Below are positions 1-8,283 of a DNA stretch of 64,000 nt, piece after piece. Below the pieces are notes generated by a model, which worked only from the letters and a program-made list of their open reading frames with translations, had not been told where the DNA came from and made no database searches. The DNA lies in contig NZ_JBPOEU010000010.1 in the NCBI RefSeq assembly GCF_051251695.1, positions 62,001-126,000 of the forward strand, given 5' to 3'. The DNA is from Maritalea sp051251695 (GTDB lineage Bacteria; Pseudomonadota; Alphaproteobacteria; Rhizobiales; Devosiaceae). Each line of letters opens with the position of its first letter. Within the stretch, counting starts at the first letter, position 1. Both the position numbers and the translations under genes were made by a program.

Positions 1-2
1 TT

Positions 3-188
3 ATCAATGCGAGTTTGAAACTTGGATTGATTTCTGCGTCCCAATTTGAGCAAAATGATGTTGCTGATATTACCGCCAAATCATGGGAACTATCGCTGCA
101 AGGATCGGGCCTTAACCCCATAGATATTCACACCCCATTGTGGCTTTGGAGCCGTTCTGGCTTTATTGAAATGACAGGTAAAATATGA
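3..188 (+). CDS. 3' end of an unrecognised protein (partial)
   Basis: An open frame enters from the left edge and stops at 186-188 after 61 codons, ending in the residues SRSGFIEMTGKI. Its TGA overlaps the ATG of the aldose epimerase gene (ATGA), the arrangement of translationally coupled genes, so it is very likely real and co-transcribed with it. The tail contains an aromatic patch (HTPLWLWSRSGF) that I cannot assign to a family. Too little is present to name a function. Confidence 0.6.
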   Translation: MNASLKLGLISASQFEQNDVADITAKSWELSLQGSGLNPIDIHTPLWLWSRSGFIEMTGKI

Positions 189-1198
189 GTTTAACGATTG
201 AAACCATTGGCGAAATTGACAACAAGCCGTTCAAACGCGCCGTACTTAAAAGCGAACAAGCACAAGTTACAATCCTCTCGTTAGGTGGGATCACCCAAAG
301 TTGGATCATTCCCGGTCCAACCGGTCCTTTGGACGTGGTTTTGGGCTATGATGATCCAAATGACTATTTAGATAACCCGGACTATTTTGGCACAACGGTG
401 GGGCGGGTTGCCAACCGGATTAGCGGTGCGCAATTCGAACTTGACGGGAACGTCTATAAGCTCAGCGAAAACGGACCCGGCATGATGCTGCACGGCGGCG
501 CTAAGGGGCTTTCGAAGCGCAATTGGGATTTGGAAGAAGCGGACGAGAACACTGTTCGCCTCACCTATTCTTCTCCCCATTTGGAGGAAGGATTTCCCGG
601 CAATGTCGAGTTTGAAATGCTGATCAGCCTTAACAACGCAAAATTGAGTTACGACATTAAAGCGCGACCAGACCGACCAACCCCGATTAATTTTGCCCAA
701 CACAATTACTACAACTTGCTGGGAGATGGCTCGAACCGCGACCATCAACTCCAAGTGTTGGCCGATCAATATACACCGCTTGGCGATGACCTTTTGCCCA
801 CGGGCGAGATCAAATCTGTCAAAGGCACGCGCTTTGATTTTCGCAATGCCAAGACGTTGATTGACGCTGATCCCGAACAACTTGGCGTTGACCTTGCATA
901 TGTTCTGCCCGCAGATCGCGACCATGATGAAGCGATTGCACATGTTTGTGCCCCAAATGGCGTAAAGCTAAAAATATGGTCAGACCAGCCTTGCTTACAA
1001 ACATATAGTGGCAACAATCAAAGCGTGTTGAGTAGCGGCAAAAGAGCAAGAAAATTCGGACTGCTATCTGCGATTTGTCTTGAGCCACAAAAACACTCCA
1101 ACGCGGTAAATACGCCAGCATTTCCAAGCATTATTTGCACACCTGAAAAACCATATTCCTATCAGACGAGTGTTGAGATATCAGCGGATGGTACGTAG
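185..1198 (+). CDS. galM: Aldose 1-epimerase (mutarotase, GalM family)
   Basis: Interconverts alpha and beta anomers of aldoses such as glucose or galactose in the cytoplasm. The 337 residues match the usual family length. The beta-sandwich signatures are in order: GRVANRI near 73, LHGG near 102, a HNYYNL element whose His173 corresponds to the catalytic acid, and Glu300 in CLEPQ corresponding to the catalytic base. The start overlaps the stop of the upstream partial gene (ATGA), so translation is probably coupled. The family is clear; the preferred sugar cannot be read from the sequence. Confidence 0.9.
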   Translation: MSLTIETIGEIDNKPFKRAVLKSEQAQVTILSLGGITQSWIIPGPTGPLDVVLGYDDPNDYLDNPDYFGTTVGRVANRISGAQFELDGNVYKLSENGPGMMLHGGAKGLSKRNWDLEEADENTVRLTYSSPHLEEGFPGNVEFEMLISLNNAKLSYDIKARPDRPTPINFAQHNYYNLLGDGSNRDHQLQVLADQYTPLGDDLLPTGEIKSVKGTRFDFRNAKTLIDADPEQLGVDLAYVLPADRDHDEAIAHVCAPNGVKLKIWSDQPCLQTYSGNNQSVLSSGKRARKFGLLSAICLEPQKHSNAVNTPAFPSIICTPEKPYSYQTSVEISADGT

Positions 1199-1211
1199 CC
1201 AGAACAAAACT

Positions 1212-1242
1212 GGCGCGGTGTGCAGTTTTTGCTGACCGCGCC
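1212..1242. terminator. Hairpin between convergent genes
   Basis: Perfect 8-bp arms GGCGCGGT (1212-1219) and ACCGCGCC (1235-1242) lie between galM and the convergent hypothetical gene. Read on the minus strand the hairpin is followed by a T-rich run (AGTTTTGTT), so it best serves as terminator of the minus-strand operon. The plus side lacks a clear T tract. Confidence 0.6.
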
Positions 1243-1251
1243 TTGATAATC

Positions 1252-2085
1252 TTAATCACTAACGCGCACAAAATGCCCGCGCACATCGGCCACACACATG
1301 GTTGAACCACCGGCCATTTTTGCCAATGCTTCTGCTAAGTTCATTTGCACATTAGCCCACACCGCCACTTTGGTGGGTGATAAAGCGTTCATCCCATAAC
1401 GCACTTTAACGGCAATGCCCGCTTGACGCGCTTGTTCGCCGCCAAATTCGTAAATCTCCGAGATATACCCCCTGTTCCCTACACGTTTCCAGCTATGCAC
1501 GCCAAGTTCGGACGAAAAATCGGTTGGATGATAGGGGCTGGAAAAGACAACGCTGTTGCTAAACGATTGGCCGATGCTTTGGCTTGCCATATTATCAAGT
1601 CCGGGAGGGCAGCCCGTGACTTTTTGGTCTGTCATCTCAGATTTCCAGGTGCCATTTTTAAGCGTAATTTGATTATCGGAGACGCCTTCAAACAAGTCGA
1701 GTGGCATTGTTTCAGGCAAGTCAGCAATATCAATTGGCAACACTTTGCGCATTTCATCAATCGTTACCAACCGTTCCGCATCAGTCATTGGCCGGATGAT
1801 ATCGACATTGCCATCCCCACCCAATTGACGGTCAATATCCTCCAGCGCCCCTGTAGCAATGCGGGCTGGTTTGCCTTTTTCTAAAATAATCGCAGTCGGT
1901 TTTGCCCCACCCTCAAGGGTAAATGCCGGGTCGATGGCCAAAATGGCCTGTTCAAACGAGACAGGTTTTTGTTCAAATTTTGGCTGACCCTGTGCATCAA
2001 TCGTTACGATAATTGCATCGCCATCTGCGGCTAGGGCCGTGGAACTGGAAAGTGCAAAAACGGTCGCTAGGAAGATTTTTCTCAC
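1252..2085 (-). CDS. Exported protein of unknown function, partner of VWA protein
   Basis: A 277-residue protein with a typical signal peptide (Lys/Arg start, hydrophobic core, cleavage after TALA near residue 19), so probably periplasmic or secreted. Two cysteines in the mature part, in VTGCPPG and TMCVADV, could form a disulfide. No domain is recognised. Its start overlaps the end of the upstream VWA gene by 4 bp (ATGA), which implies coupled expression and a joint role, for example as a partner of the VWA protein at the cell surface. That role is inference from position only. Confidence 0.75.
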   Translation of the reverse strand: MRKIFLATVFALSSSTALAADGDAIIVTIDAQGQPKFEQKPVSFEQAILAIDPAFTLEGGAKPTAIILEKGKPARIATGALEDIDRQLGGDGNVDIIRPMTDAERLVTIDEMRKVLPIDIADLPETMPLDLFEGVSDNQITLKNGTWKSEMTDQKVTGCPPGLDNMASQSIGQSFSNSVVFSSPYHPTDFSSELGVHSWKRVGNRGYISEIYEFGGEQARQAGIAVKVRYGMNALSPTKVAVWANVQMNLAEALAKMAGGSTMCVADVRGHFVRVSD

Positions 2086-4112
2086 TGGTTGTCCTCATCT
2101 ATGCGGGTCAAAATTTCCTCAATGTCATCGGTCGAAAGCTTGCGATATCCGATCGGGATTTCCCTCAAGCTTGTCGCGATGATTTCAAATTGTGCGCGTT
2201 CGTCGCCAATGGCATTTTCATTGCGACACAACTCGCCGCGCGGCACTGCAATGCAAGGCCCGCTTTTGGCGTCCCACATGCGTTGATTTAGGGCGACAAT
2301 GAACGGATTGGGATCATCTGACCGTTTTACCAAAACCAATGTGGGGTGCGTTGCAACGGTTCCACCGGCGGTGGTGTAAAAATAGGGTTCTTCAGCCGAC
2401 CAGCCTTTGGCCATGCTCCAATTTAGCTGCACACGCGGGTCCGAAAAACCGCATATCGCTTGTTCAACGCAATTATATTTGAAGTCAAACGAAGCCACGC
2501 TACCCGCTTGTTCTTGCGCCGCAGCTTGTTCTTGAGCAAGTTCCTCTTCGCTCATCATTGTGGATGGGTCTTCACCGCCAGAAGCATCCTCGCCCCCGCC
2601 CATTTCTATGGGCGCCACCGCGTCGTCATCATCTTCGCCAATGGTGTTTGCGCTCTCAGGTAAAAGTTGCACACCGCCCAAATAATAGGTCGCCTGATAG
2701 TCTCGATTGACCTCCAAAATATAGTCACCGGGCGGCAAGTCAGCAGGCAACGCGAATGGTTGTCCTTTTTCCGCATAAATTGAAGTCACCTCTTCTTCTG
2801 CCATGTTGCGGATAACAATCATGTCTCCTGCGCGACCACCGTCCGAAAGTTGAAGCATCGGCGCACCCGGGGTCACCGGACCTAACTCGATAATATGCAA
2901 ATCGACTGGCGCCAGAGTGAACTCCAGTCGCACAACCTCTTGCCTCAAACTATAGGCATCTGCCACATAAAGCGCGTCATATTCACCGGGATCAAGCACG
3001 GCCAACATGGCCACTTCGGCCTGCGCCTCGGCTGACAATAATTCGTCCTCATCTTTGCCCCCGCGCGGCACAATCCGGATGCGATCATCAGACCCAATGT
3101 TGGCAAGCCCAACTTTAAAGCGTATATCCTCGCCCACTCTAGGGGTGCCCAATAGCGCCAGTTCAGCATTTACCTCGGGCCGTTTGGCCCAAATTGTAAA
3201 CTCAGTTTGCCCACCGCGTTCAACCTTAACCGATGCTTCCCCTTGCGCTTGGCCGGTGCCAACATCAAAAGACACGCCAACTTGGTATTCCCCTTCAGCA
3301 AGATCAAATTTCGCATTGGTGATTTCGGTCTCTTGTGTTCGGGTCTGCCCGTCCAAACTGTTGAACACCCACACGGTTCGTCCATATTGAGAAATTTCAT
3401 CGCCTTCCAAAATGGCGGATAGCGAAATTGTTCGCTTAATCGGCCCATCGCTAATCTTGTCCGCGTCCAATTGGGTCACGTCCGTTAAAGCCTTGGTCAG
3501 ACCTTCAGCATCAGAAACATCAAAATACTTGCCACCAGTATTTGCCGCCAAACACTCCAGTTGTGCTTTATCTTCAGGTGCAGCTACATCAAAGCCCACC
3601 ACATGAGCGGTGAAATCCACCCCTAAACGTTCCAGCTCCTGCCCAACAGCACAGGGATCAAGTTGGCAGGTTTCTTTGCCATCAGAGAGCAAAATCACGG
3701 TCGCCCGCTCTTCGGTAAACCGCAACTGCTCTGCCGCCATTTTTACCGCCGCAGAAAGCGGCGTTTTCCCTTTTGGTACAAGTTCTTGCACCAGTTTACC
3801 AAGGTTTAGCGAGGCACCGGGTGCTGGCGTCGAAATCAACTCAATATCGCTGCAATCGCCTTTGCGGCGATGGCCATAGGCAATAAGACCAGCATTGACC
3901 GACTGGGCGTCCCATCGGCCAGAAAGATCGTTGAACACCTCCCGTGCCAACTCAATCTTTGTGAGTCCCTCAATCTGCCCCCACATGGAACCAGAGGCAT
4001 CAAAAACCACCATTATATCGGTTCTCTCTTGTCCGGTGGCTATTCCGGAGCCCAGCAGAAAGGACATCACTATCGGAACAAAAACCTTGGATAAGAATTT
4101 GAAATTTCGCAC
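2082..4112 (-). CDS. Secreted von Willebrand factor A domain protein
   Basis: 676 residues with a signal peptide (cleavage near residue 27) followed directly by a VWA domain. The metal-ion-dependent adhesion site is complete: DASGS at 38-42, a Thr in GKTPLS, and Asp in LLSDGKETC. The middle has beta-rich repeats without a recognised family. A linker near 495-545 is low complexity and rich in Asp, Glu, Gln and Ala, and a Cys-containing C-terminal domain follows. Translation starts at GTG with a GGGGT sequence upstream. VWA domains bind protein ligands through a divalent metal, so an envelope scaffold or adhesion role is plausible. It forms an operon with the exported protein downstream. Confidence 0.8.
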   Translation of the reverse strand: MRNFKFLSKVFVPIVMSFLLGSGIATGQERTDIMVVFDASGSMWGQIEGLTKIELAREVFNDLSGRWDAQSVNAGLIAYGHRRKGDCSDIELISTPAPGASLNLGKLVQELVPKGKTPLSAAVKMAAEQLRFTEERATVILLSDGKETCQLDPCAVGQELERLGVDFTAHVVGFDVAAPEDKAQLECLAANTGGKYFDVSDAEGLTKALTDVTQLDADKISDGPIKRTISLSAILEGDEISQYGRTVWVFNSLDGQTRTQETEITNAKFDLAEGEYQVGVSFDVGTGQAQGEASVKVERGGQTEFTIWAKRPEVNAELALLGTPRVGEDIRFKVGLANIGSDDRIRIVPRGGKDEDELLSAEAQAEVAMLAVLDPGEYDALYVADAYSLRQEVVRLEFTLAPVDLHIIELGPVTPGAPMLQLSDGGRAGDMIVIRNMAEEEVTSIYAEKGQPFALPADLPPGDYILEVNRDYQATYYLGGVQLLPESANTIGEDDDDAVAPIEMGGGEDASGGEDPSTMMSEEELAQEQAAAQEQAGSVASFDFKYNCVEQAICGFSDPRVQLNWSMAKGWSAEEPYFYTTAGGTVATHPTLVLVKRSDDPNPFIVALNQRMWDAKSGPCIAVPRGELCRNENAIGDERAQFEIIATSLREIPIGYRKLSTDDIEEILTRIDEDNQ

Positions 4113-4236
4113 GAATAAGCACCCCGCTTGACCCAGAAACTGAGGCGAAATATGCTTCGGCGCGAGGCAACGAACAAGCTATGGATTTCCTTAGGGGCAC
4201 ACCAAAGCCTGGTTGACCGGTCTAAACTTGAAGGTC

Positions 4237-4962
4237 ATGCATGTGTTAAACCAATTGGCTTGTGAATTTATTGAAGGTCTACAAGCCCAGAGCTCTCAAT
4301 CTCAAATCTGGGCGCATAGCGCGAAATTTTTTGCGCAGTTTGGTTTTGAGGGGATCGTCTATCTGGATCAAAAGGGCGACGATGTTAATTTCATGTCCAG
4401 CTTGCCTGATTATTGGGTAGAGCATTATCGCGATCAAAACTACCACCTTATCGATCCGTTTGTTCCCGTTTGCTGCGCGCAGTTTGAAACCATTTTGACC
4501 GGGGTCACATTTATGGATCGCCATAAAAGCATGACCTCTGCTCAGAGAAACTTTGTGCGCGAGGCAGGCGAAACAGGATTTATCTCTGGCTTTTCAGTTC
4601 CTTTTCGCAAAATTGGCAAGGAAGGTGCTGGGGGCTGGAATTTCTTATCTGACAAGTCTGGTGGCGACACTATTGCGCTTCACAATCAACACGGTTCAAC
4701 AATAGAACTGGCCAGCTTTTGTGCGCACCAAGCCATAAGTCGAGCCAAAAAATCAGCTGATCATTCACAGCTTAGTCCGCGCGAAATCGAGACGTTGCAA
4801 TGGCTCAGCAAAGGCCTGCGCTCCCAACAAATTGCTCATAAAATGAATGTGAAACAGGTGACCATTGAGTTTCATTTTCGCAATGCCCGTCAAAAACTTG
4901 GCGCCGCGACCCGCGAGCAAGCTCTAGCCATCGCGTTGGCTCAAAATCTCATTCAGCCATAA
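4237..4962 (+). CDS. LuxR-family regulator with autoinducer-binding domain (solo)
   Basis: A DNA-binding transcription factor of 241 residues. The N-terminal half resembles an acyl-homoserine-lactone-binding domain (DYWVEHY, then LIDPF supplying the conserved Asp-Pro). The C-terminal half is a GerE/LuxR helix-turn-helix starting at LSPREIETLQWLSKG and ending near QALAIALAQ. ATG 4237 is chosen because GAAGG lies 6 nt upstream; a TTG at 4213 is in frame but has no good ribosome site. The tryptophan expected a little after the Asp-Pro pair appears to be Phe (CAQFETI). No luxI synthase is present, so this is a LuxR solo and its ligand is uncertain. Confidence 0.85.
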   Translation: MHVLNQLACEFIEGLQAQSSQSQIWAHSAKFFAQFGFEGIVYLDQKGDDVNFMSSLPDYWVEHYRDQNYHLIDPFVPVCCAQFETILTGVTFMDRHKSMTSAQRNFVREAGETGFISGFSVPFRKIGKEGAGGWNFLSDKSGGDTIALHNQHGSTIELASFCAHQAISRAKKSADHSQLSPREIETLQWLSKGLRSQQIAHKMNVKQVTIEFHFRNARQKLGAATREQALAIALAQNLIQP

Positions 4963-5020
4963 AGCGCCTGGTCTGTTGTAGCTCTCCATTCCAAACCAAC
5001 ACCACCATGTTTCGCAAACA

Positions 5021-5050
5021 AAAAAGCCCTAGCAGAGCTAGGGCTTTTGC
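5021..5050. terminator. Bidirectional intrinsic terminator
   Basis: A perfect 9-bp stem AGCCCTAGC (5025-5033) / GCTAGGGCT (5037-5045) with a 3-nt loop is flanked by an A run on the left and TTTT on the right. It can end both the luxR-type transcript and the convergent M20 gene. Confidence 0.9.
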
Positions 5051-5071
5051 CAAAATACACAATTCGGTTTG

Positions 5072-6238
5072 TTAAGCAGGCATGCCTTTTTCGACAAGTT
5101 TCACCATGTACGAACAACCGGTCGGGATGATCTCGTCGTTAAAGTCATAATCAGGGTGATGCACCCCGGCGGTGTCGCCCTGCCCTAAAAAGATATATGC
5201 GCCTGGACGTGCGTTGAGCATGAAGGAGAAATCTTCTGCCCCCATTACCGGATCGGTATCGTTTACAACGCGGTCTTCACCAACAATTTCCTTGGCGACT
5301 TCCACCGCAAAATCGGTTTGGGCGGCGTGGTTGATCGTCACTGGGTATTCTCTGTTATATTGAACAGAAATCTCCGCGCCGTGCATTTCACCAATGGACT
5401 TACAAATTTGCTTGATCCGCTCTTCAGCAATATCGCGAATTTCTTCGTCCAGTGTGCGCACAGTGCCGGAAAGTTTTGCAGTCTGAGGAATAACGTTGTC
5501 CGTATCGCCACCATGGAATGTGGTGACGGATACCACAACGGATTTGAGAGGATCAGTGTTGCGCGAAGCAATTTTTTGGAATGCCTGCACCAAATCAGTG
5601 CCAATAATAATCGGGTCAATGCCAGAATGTGGACGCGCGGCATGCGCCCCTTTGCCTACAATATCGATATAGAATGTATCAGCAGCGGCCATCAATGGAC
5701 CCGTACGTGTCGCAATGTGGCCTACTTCACGTCCTGGTGCGTTGTGAAGCCCATAGACTTCATCGACATTGAAACGATCCATCATACCGTCTTGGACCAT
5801 TTCATTGCCGCCACCGCCGCCTTCTTCAGCCGGCTGGAAAATCATGATGGCCGTGCCGTCGAAATTGCGCGTCTCGGCCAGATATTTAGCTGCACCCAAC
5901 AGAATAGTCGTGTGCCCATCATGGCCGCAAGCGTGCATAACGCCGGGATTGGTCGATTTATAGTCGTGTGGTTGTGCCTCTTCAATCGGCAACGCATCCA
6001 TGTCGGCGCGCAAGCCGATGGTTTTGCCAGATTTGTTTGTTTTGCCTTTTATCACCGCAACAACGCCAGTGCGCCCAATGCCCGTCACAACTTCATCAAC
6101 ACCAAATTCCTTGAGCTTTTCAGCCACCAACGCTGCGGTGCGGTGTTCGTTAAAACCAAGCTCCGGATGGGCGTGGATATCTTGGCGGATCTCTGTCAGT
6201 TCATCATGAAATTCAGCAATACGATTGATAATAGGCAT
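5072..6238 (-). CDS. M20 family amidohydrolase (hippurate hydrolase/IAA-amino acid hydrolase-like)
   Basis: A cytoplasmic metallo-amidohydrolase of 388 residues that would release an amino acid from an N-acyl conjugate. Metal-binding motifs are visible: HACGHDGH at 102-109 with the Cys typical of the M20D group, EEGGGGG at 138-144, and GAEDFSFM near 345. A GGGA ribosome site lies 6 nt before the ATG. No neighbour indicates the substrate; related enzymes act on hippurate, auxin conjugates or N-acetyl amino acids. A strong palindrome lies about 77 bp upstream of the start and may be its operator. Confidence 0.9.
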   Translation of the reverse strand: MPIINRIAEFHDELTEIRQDIHAHPELGFNEHRTAALVAEKLKEFGVDEVVTGIGRTGVVAVIKGKTNKSGKTIGLRADMDALPIEEAQPHDYKSTNPGVMHACGHDGHTTILLGAAKYLAETRNFDGTAIMIFQPAEEGGGGGNEMVQDGMMDRFNVDEVYGLHNAPGREVGHIATRTGPLMAAADTFYIDIVGKGAHAARPHSGIDPIIIGTDLVQAFQKIASRNTDPLKSVVVSVTTFHGGDTDNVIPQTAKLSGTVRTLDEEIRDIAEERIKQICKSIGEMHGAEISVQYNREYPVTINHAAQTDFAVEVAKEIVGEDRVVNDTDPVMGAEDFSFMLNARPGAYIFLGQGDTAGVHHPDYDFNDEIIPTGCSYMVKLVEKGMPA

Positions 6239-6314
6239 CTTCGTTCCCTAAATGTCGGGCACCCTAATTGGTGCAACCAATTTTAAAGCCATTCGATCAC
6301 GACTTTTTTGTGAA

Positions 6315-6333
6315 TGCAATTGCTTAAATTGCA
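6315..6333. promoter_or_regulatory. Perfect palindrome upstream of the M20 gene
   Basis: TGCAATT (6315-6321) and AATTGCA (6327-6333) are perfect 7-bp inverted arms around a 5-bp spacer. They lie in the 297-bp region between the divergent M20 and ClpP-like genes, nearer the M20 start. Size and symmetry suit a dimeric repressor. No regulator is identified. Otherwise I see nothing gene-like in this intergenic region. Confidence 0.45.
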
Positions 6334-6535
6334 TCAAGTTATGCGCGATCACGCAATGTTGCCTTGAAGCGGGTGGCAACAGCCACTAGATGGGTAAGAT
6401 GCGATTTACGATAAGTTTAGGCGAATCATAAACTGTTCGATTAAAAGTACATTGTGCCTTAGATTGGGCACCTTAAACTAAGCATGACCAGGGTTCTTAG
6501 ACAAAGACCCAAAGCTGATTACAGGATGAAGAGAC

Positions 6536-7117
6536 ATGGCTGAAGAAAAAGATAAACCGAAAGACGAACAAGACAACGCATCGGTCGAAAAATTGCTTTT
6601 CAAAAGCCGTAACGTGCTGATCACTGGCGAGATCAATGATAAAATAGCACGCGAAGCGACCGCACGCCTGCTTGCATTGGCCGAAGATGGCGATGACCCG
6701 ATTAATGTCTTTGTATCGTCACCAGGCGGCCATGTTGAAAGTGGCGACATGGTGCATGACATTATCAAGTTCATCAAACCAACAGTTCGCACCATCGGTT
6801 CTGGCTGGGTTGCAAGCGCTGGCGCATTGATCTTTATCGGTGCAAAAAAAGAAAATCGACTTTGCTTGCCCAACACGCGCTTTTTGATGCACCAACCTGC
6901 TGGTGGCGTTGGCGGACAAGTTTCCGACATTCAAATTCAGGCCGAACAAATCAAGCAAATGCGTCGCCGGTTTGAAGAATTGTTTGCTTTGGCAACAGGC
7001 AAAACGCCTGAAGAAATCGAAAAAGATACTAAGCGCGATTTCTGGCTGAACACTGACGAAGCTTTGGCTTATGGCCTTTTAGGCAAAGTCATTAAAAGTG
7101 CAGCAGAATTGACGTAA
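6536..7117 (+). CDS. ClpP-like serine protease, stand-alone paralogue
   Basis: 193 residues of the Clp protease proteolytic subunit family. The catalytic triad can be placed: Ser94 in WVASAGAL, His119 in FLMHQP and an Asp near 168 in TKRDFWL. The oxyanion-hole glycine motif SSPGG is at 61-65. The sequence around the serine (SAGA) differs from the SMGA/SMAA of house-keeping ClpP, and no Clp ATPase or trigger factor gene adjoins it, so this is probably a secondary ClpP paralogue. The charged N-terminus (MAEEKDKPKDEQ) is unusual. An AGGA ribosome site precedes ATG 6536. The target or partner ATPase is unknown. Confidence 0.85.
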   Translation: MAEEKDKPKDEQDNASVEKLLFKSRNVLITGEINDKIAREATARLLALAEDGDDPINVFVSSPGGHVESGDMVHDIIKFIKPTVRTIGSGWVASAGALIFIGAKKENRLCLPNTRFLMHQPAGGVGGQVSDIQIQAEQIKQMRRRFEELFALATGKTPEEIEKDTKRDFWLNTDEALAYGLLGKVIKSAAELT

Positions 7118-7140
7118 TACATTGATCAAACTTTGAATTA

Positions 7141-7167
7141 AAACGCGCCCATGTGGCGCGTTTTTTG
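7141..7167 (+). terminator. Intrinsic terminator of the ClpP-like gene
   Basis: AAAACGCGCC and GGCGCGTTTT form a perfect 10-bp stem (7141-7150, 7156-7165) with loop CATGT, followed by more T residues. The A-rich left arm also makes it usable from the opposite strand. Confidence 0.9.
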
Positions 7168-7210
7168 TTTTGGGGCGTAAGAAATGAACAATCCGCCACG
7201 CTCATATCCC

Positions 7211-8020
7211 CTAACGTTTGGTCAGCTTTTCAATTTCCGCACCAGAAATTGACTTTCCCAACAACGAAAATTCACCATTGTTGAACATGGCATTTGCAGC
7301 ATCATGAATTGCACGATGGGTAACCCGCGCTAGACTTGAACCTAAGCTGATCCGCGCAACGCCTGCGTTGGCATAATCTTTAACGGTGTTTTGTGTAAAC
7401 GGTCCGGCGCAAATCGCATTGACTGGCCCGTCCACTTCCCGGCAGATGCGGGCAACATCGTCCATTGTGCCCGGCATTGGGGCAAACAATACGCCAGCAC
7501 CAGCTTTTCGGAATGCTTGCAAACGTCTTATTGCTTCATCCAAACTATATTTGCCGTGCATCACGCCATCTGCGCGCGCTGTTAGCACGAAATCATAGGG
7601 CAGCGCCTTCGCCGCCTCGGCTGCGGCCTCGATCCGTTCAACAGCCTGTTCAAACCCATATGGCTCAGCTGTTGGCAAATCCATATCTTCAATCCCACAA
7701 CCAGCAATTCCAATTTTTCCCGACGCCTGAATGGTTTGCACCACATCTTCAAGCGTTGGGCCAAAACCGTTTTCAAAATCACCATTCAATGGCACAGCAA
7801 CTGCTGAATTTAGTTCGTCGGCATGGCTTAGGGCATCATCGCGCGAAATCTCGCCCAAATCGCCAACACCTTTAACGAATGCCAGAGCGGCGGACGATGT
7901 TGCCACGGCCTGTGCGCCCATCGCCTCCAACATACGCGCGGAGCCAATGTCCCACGCATTTGCCAGTATGAACGGGTTTCCGGGTTGGTGCAGTTTTGCA
8001 AATGCAGATGGGTGCGTCAT
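7211..8020 (-). CDS. Isocitrate lyase/PEP mutase superfamily protein
   Basis: A 269-residue TIM-barrel enzyme of the PEP mutase/2-methylisocitrate lyase type, which breaks or forms C-C or C-P bonds of small 2-oxoacid-like substrates using Mg2+. Visible signatures are NAWDIGSAR near the N-terminus, NGDFENGFG (metal-binding region) and GCGIEDMD. It lacks the KKCGH catalytic cysteine motif of true isocitrate lyase, so a methylisocitrate-lyase-like, oxaloacetate-hydrolase or phosphonate role is possible. ATG 8020 is preferred over the in-frame TTG at 8032 because GGAG is correctly placed before it. It is a single gene, so its substrate is unknown. Confidence 0.8.
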   Translation of the reverse strand: MTHPSAFAKLHQPGNPFILANAWDIGSARMLEAMGAQAVATSSAALAFVKGVGDLGEISRDDALSHADELNSAVAVPLNGDFENGFGPTLEDVVQTIQASGKIGIAGCGIEDMDLPTAEPYGFEQAVERIEAAAEAAKALPYDFVLTARADGVMHGKYSLDEAIRRLQAFRKAGAGVLFAPMPGTMDDVARICREVDGPVNAICAGPFTQNTVKDYANAGVARISLGSSLARVTHRAIHDAANAMFNNGEFSLLGKSISGAEIEKLTKR

Positions 8021-8283
8021 TTCATTCTCCAAAGATAATTAGGTCAACATCATTGACCCAATACTATCATATGGAAGGTTTCGCACAATCGAAGATCAGG
8101 CGTTTGTCGCAAAATCTTGCCAATTGAGGTTTTCCAATCCCTCGCGAAAGGTAAAACGGGCATATTCGCGTGGGGAAATATCTAAGAATTACCAAGAATT
8201 AATCCGAATGGCGGTATTGTTTTCTCGTCCACGCGATTTGCGTCGGCAGACCAACGCGCCGCAAGAATAAGGGCAATCACTCC

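Noticed and set aside
4113..4236. lux box before the LuxR gene
   Set aside because: I found no 20-bp dyad of the lux-box type in this stretch.
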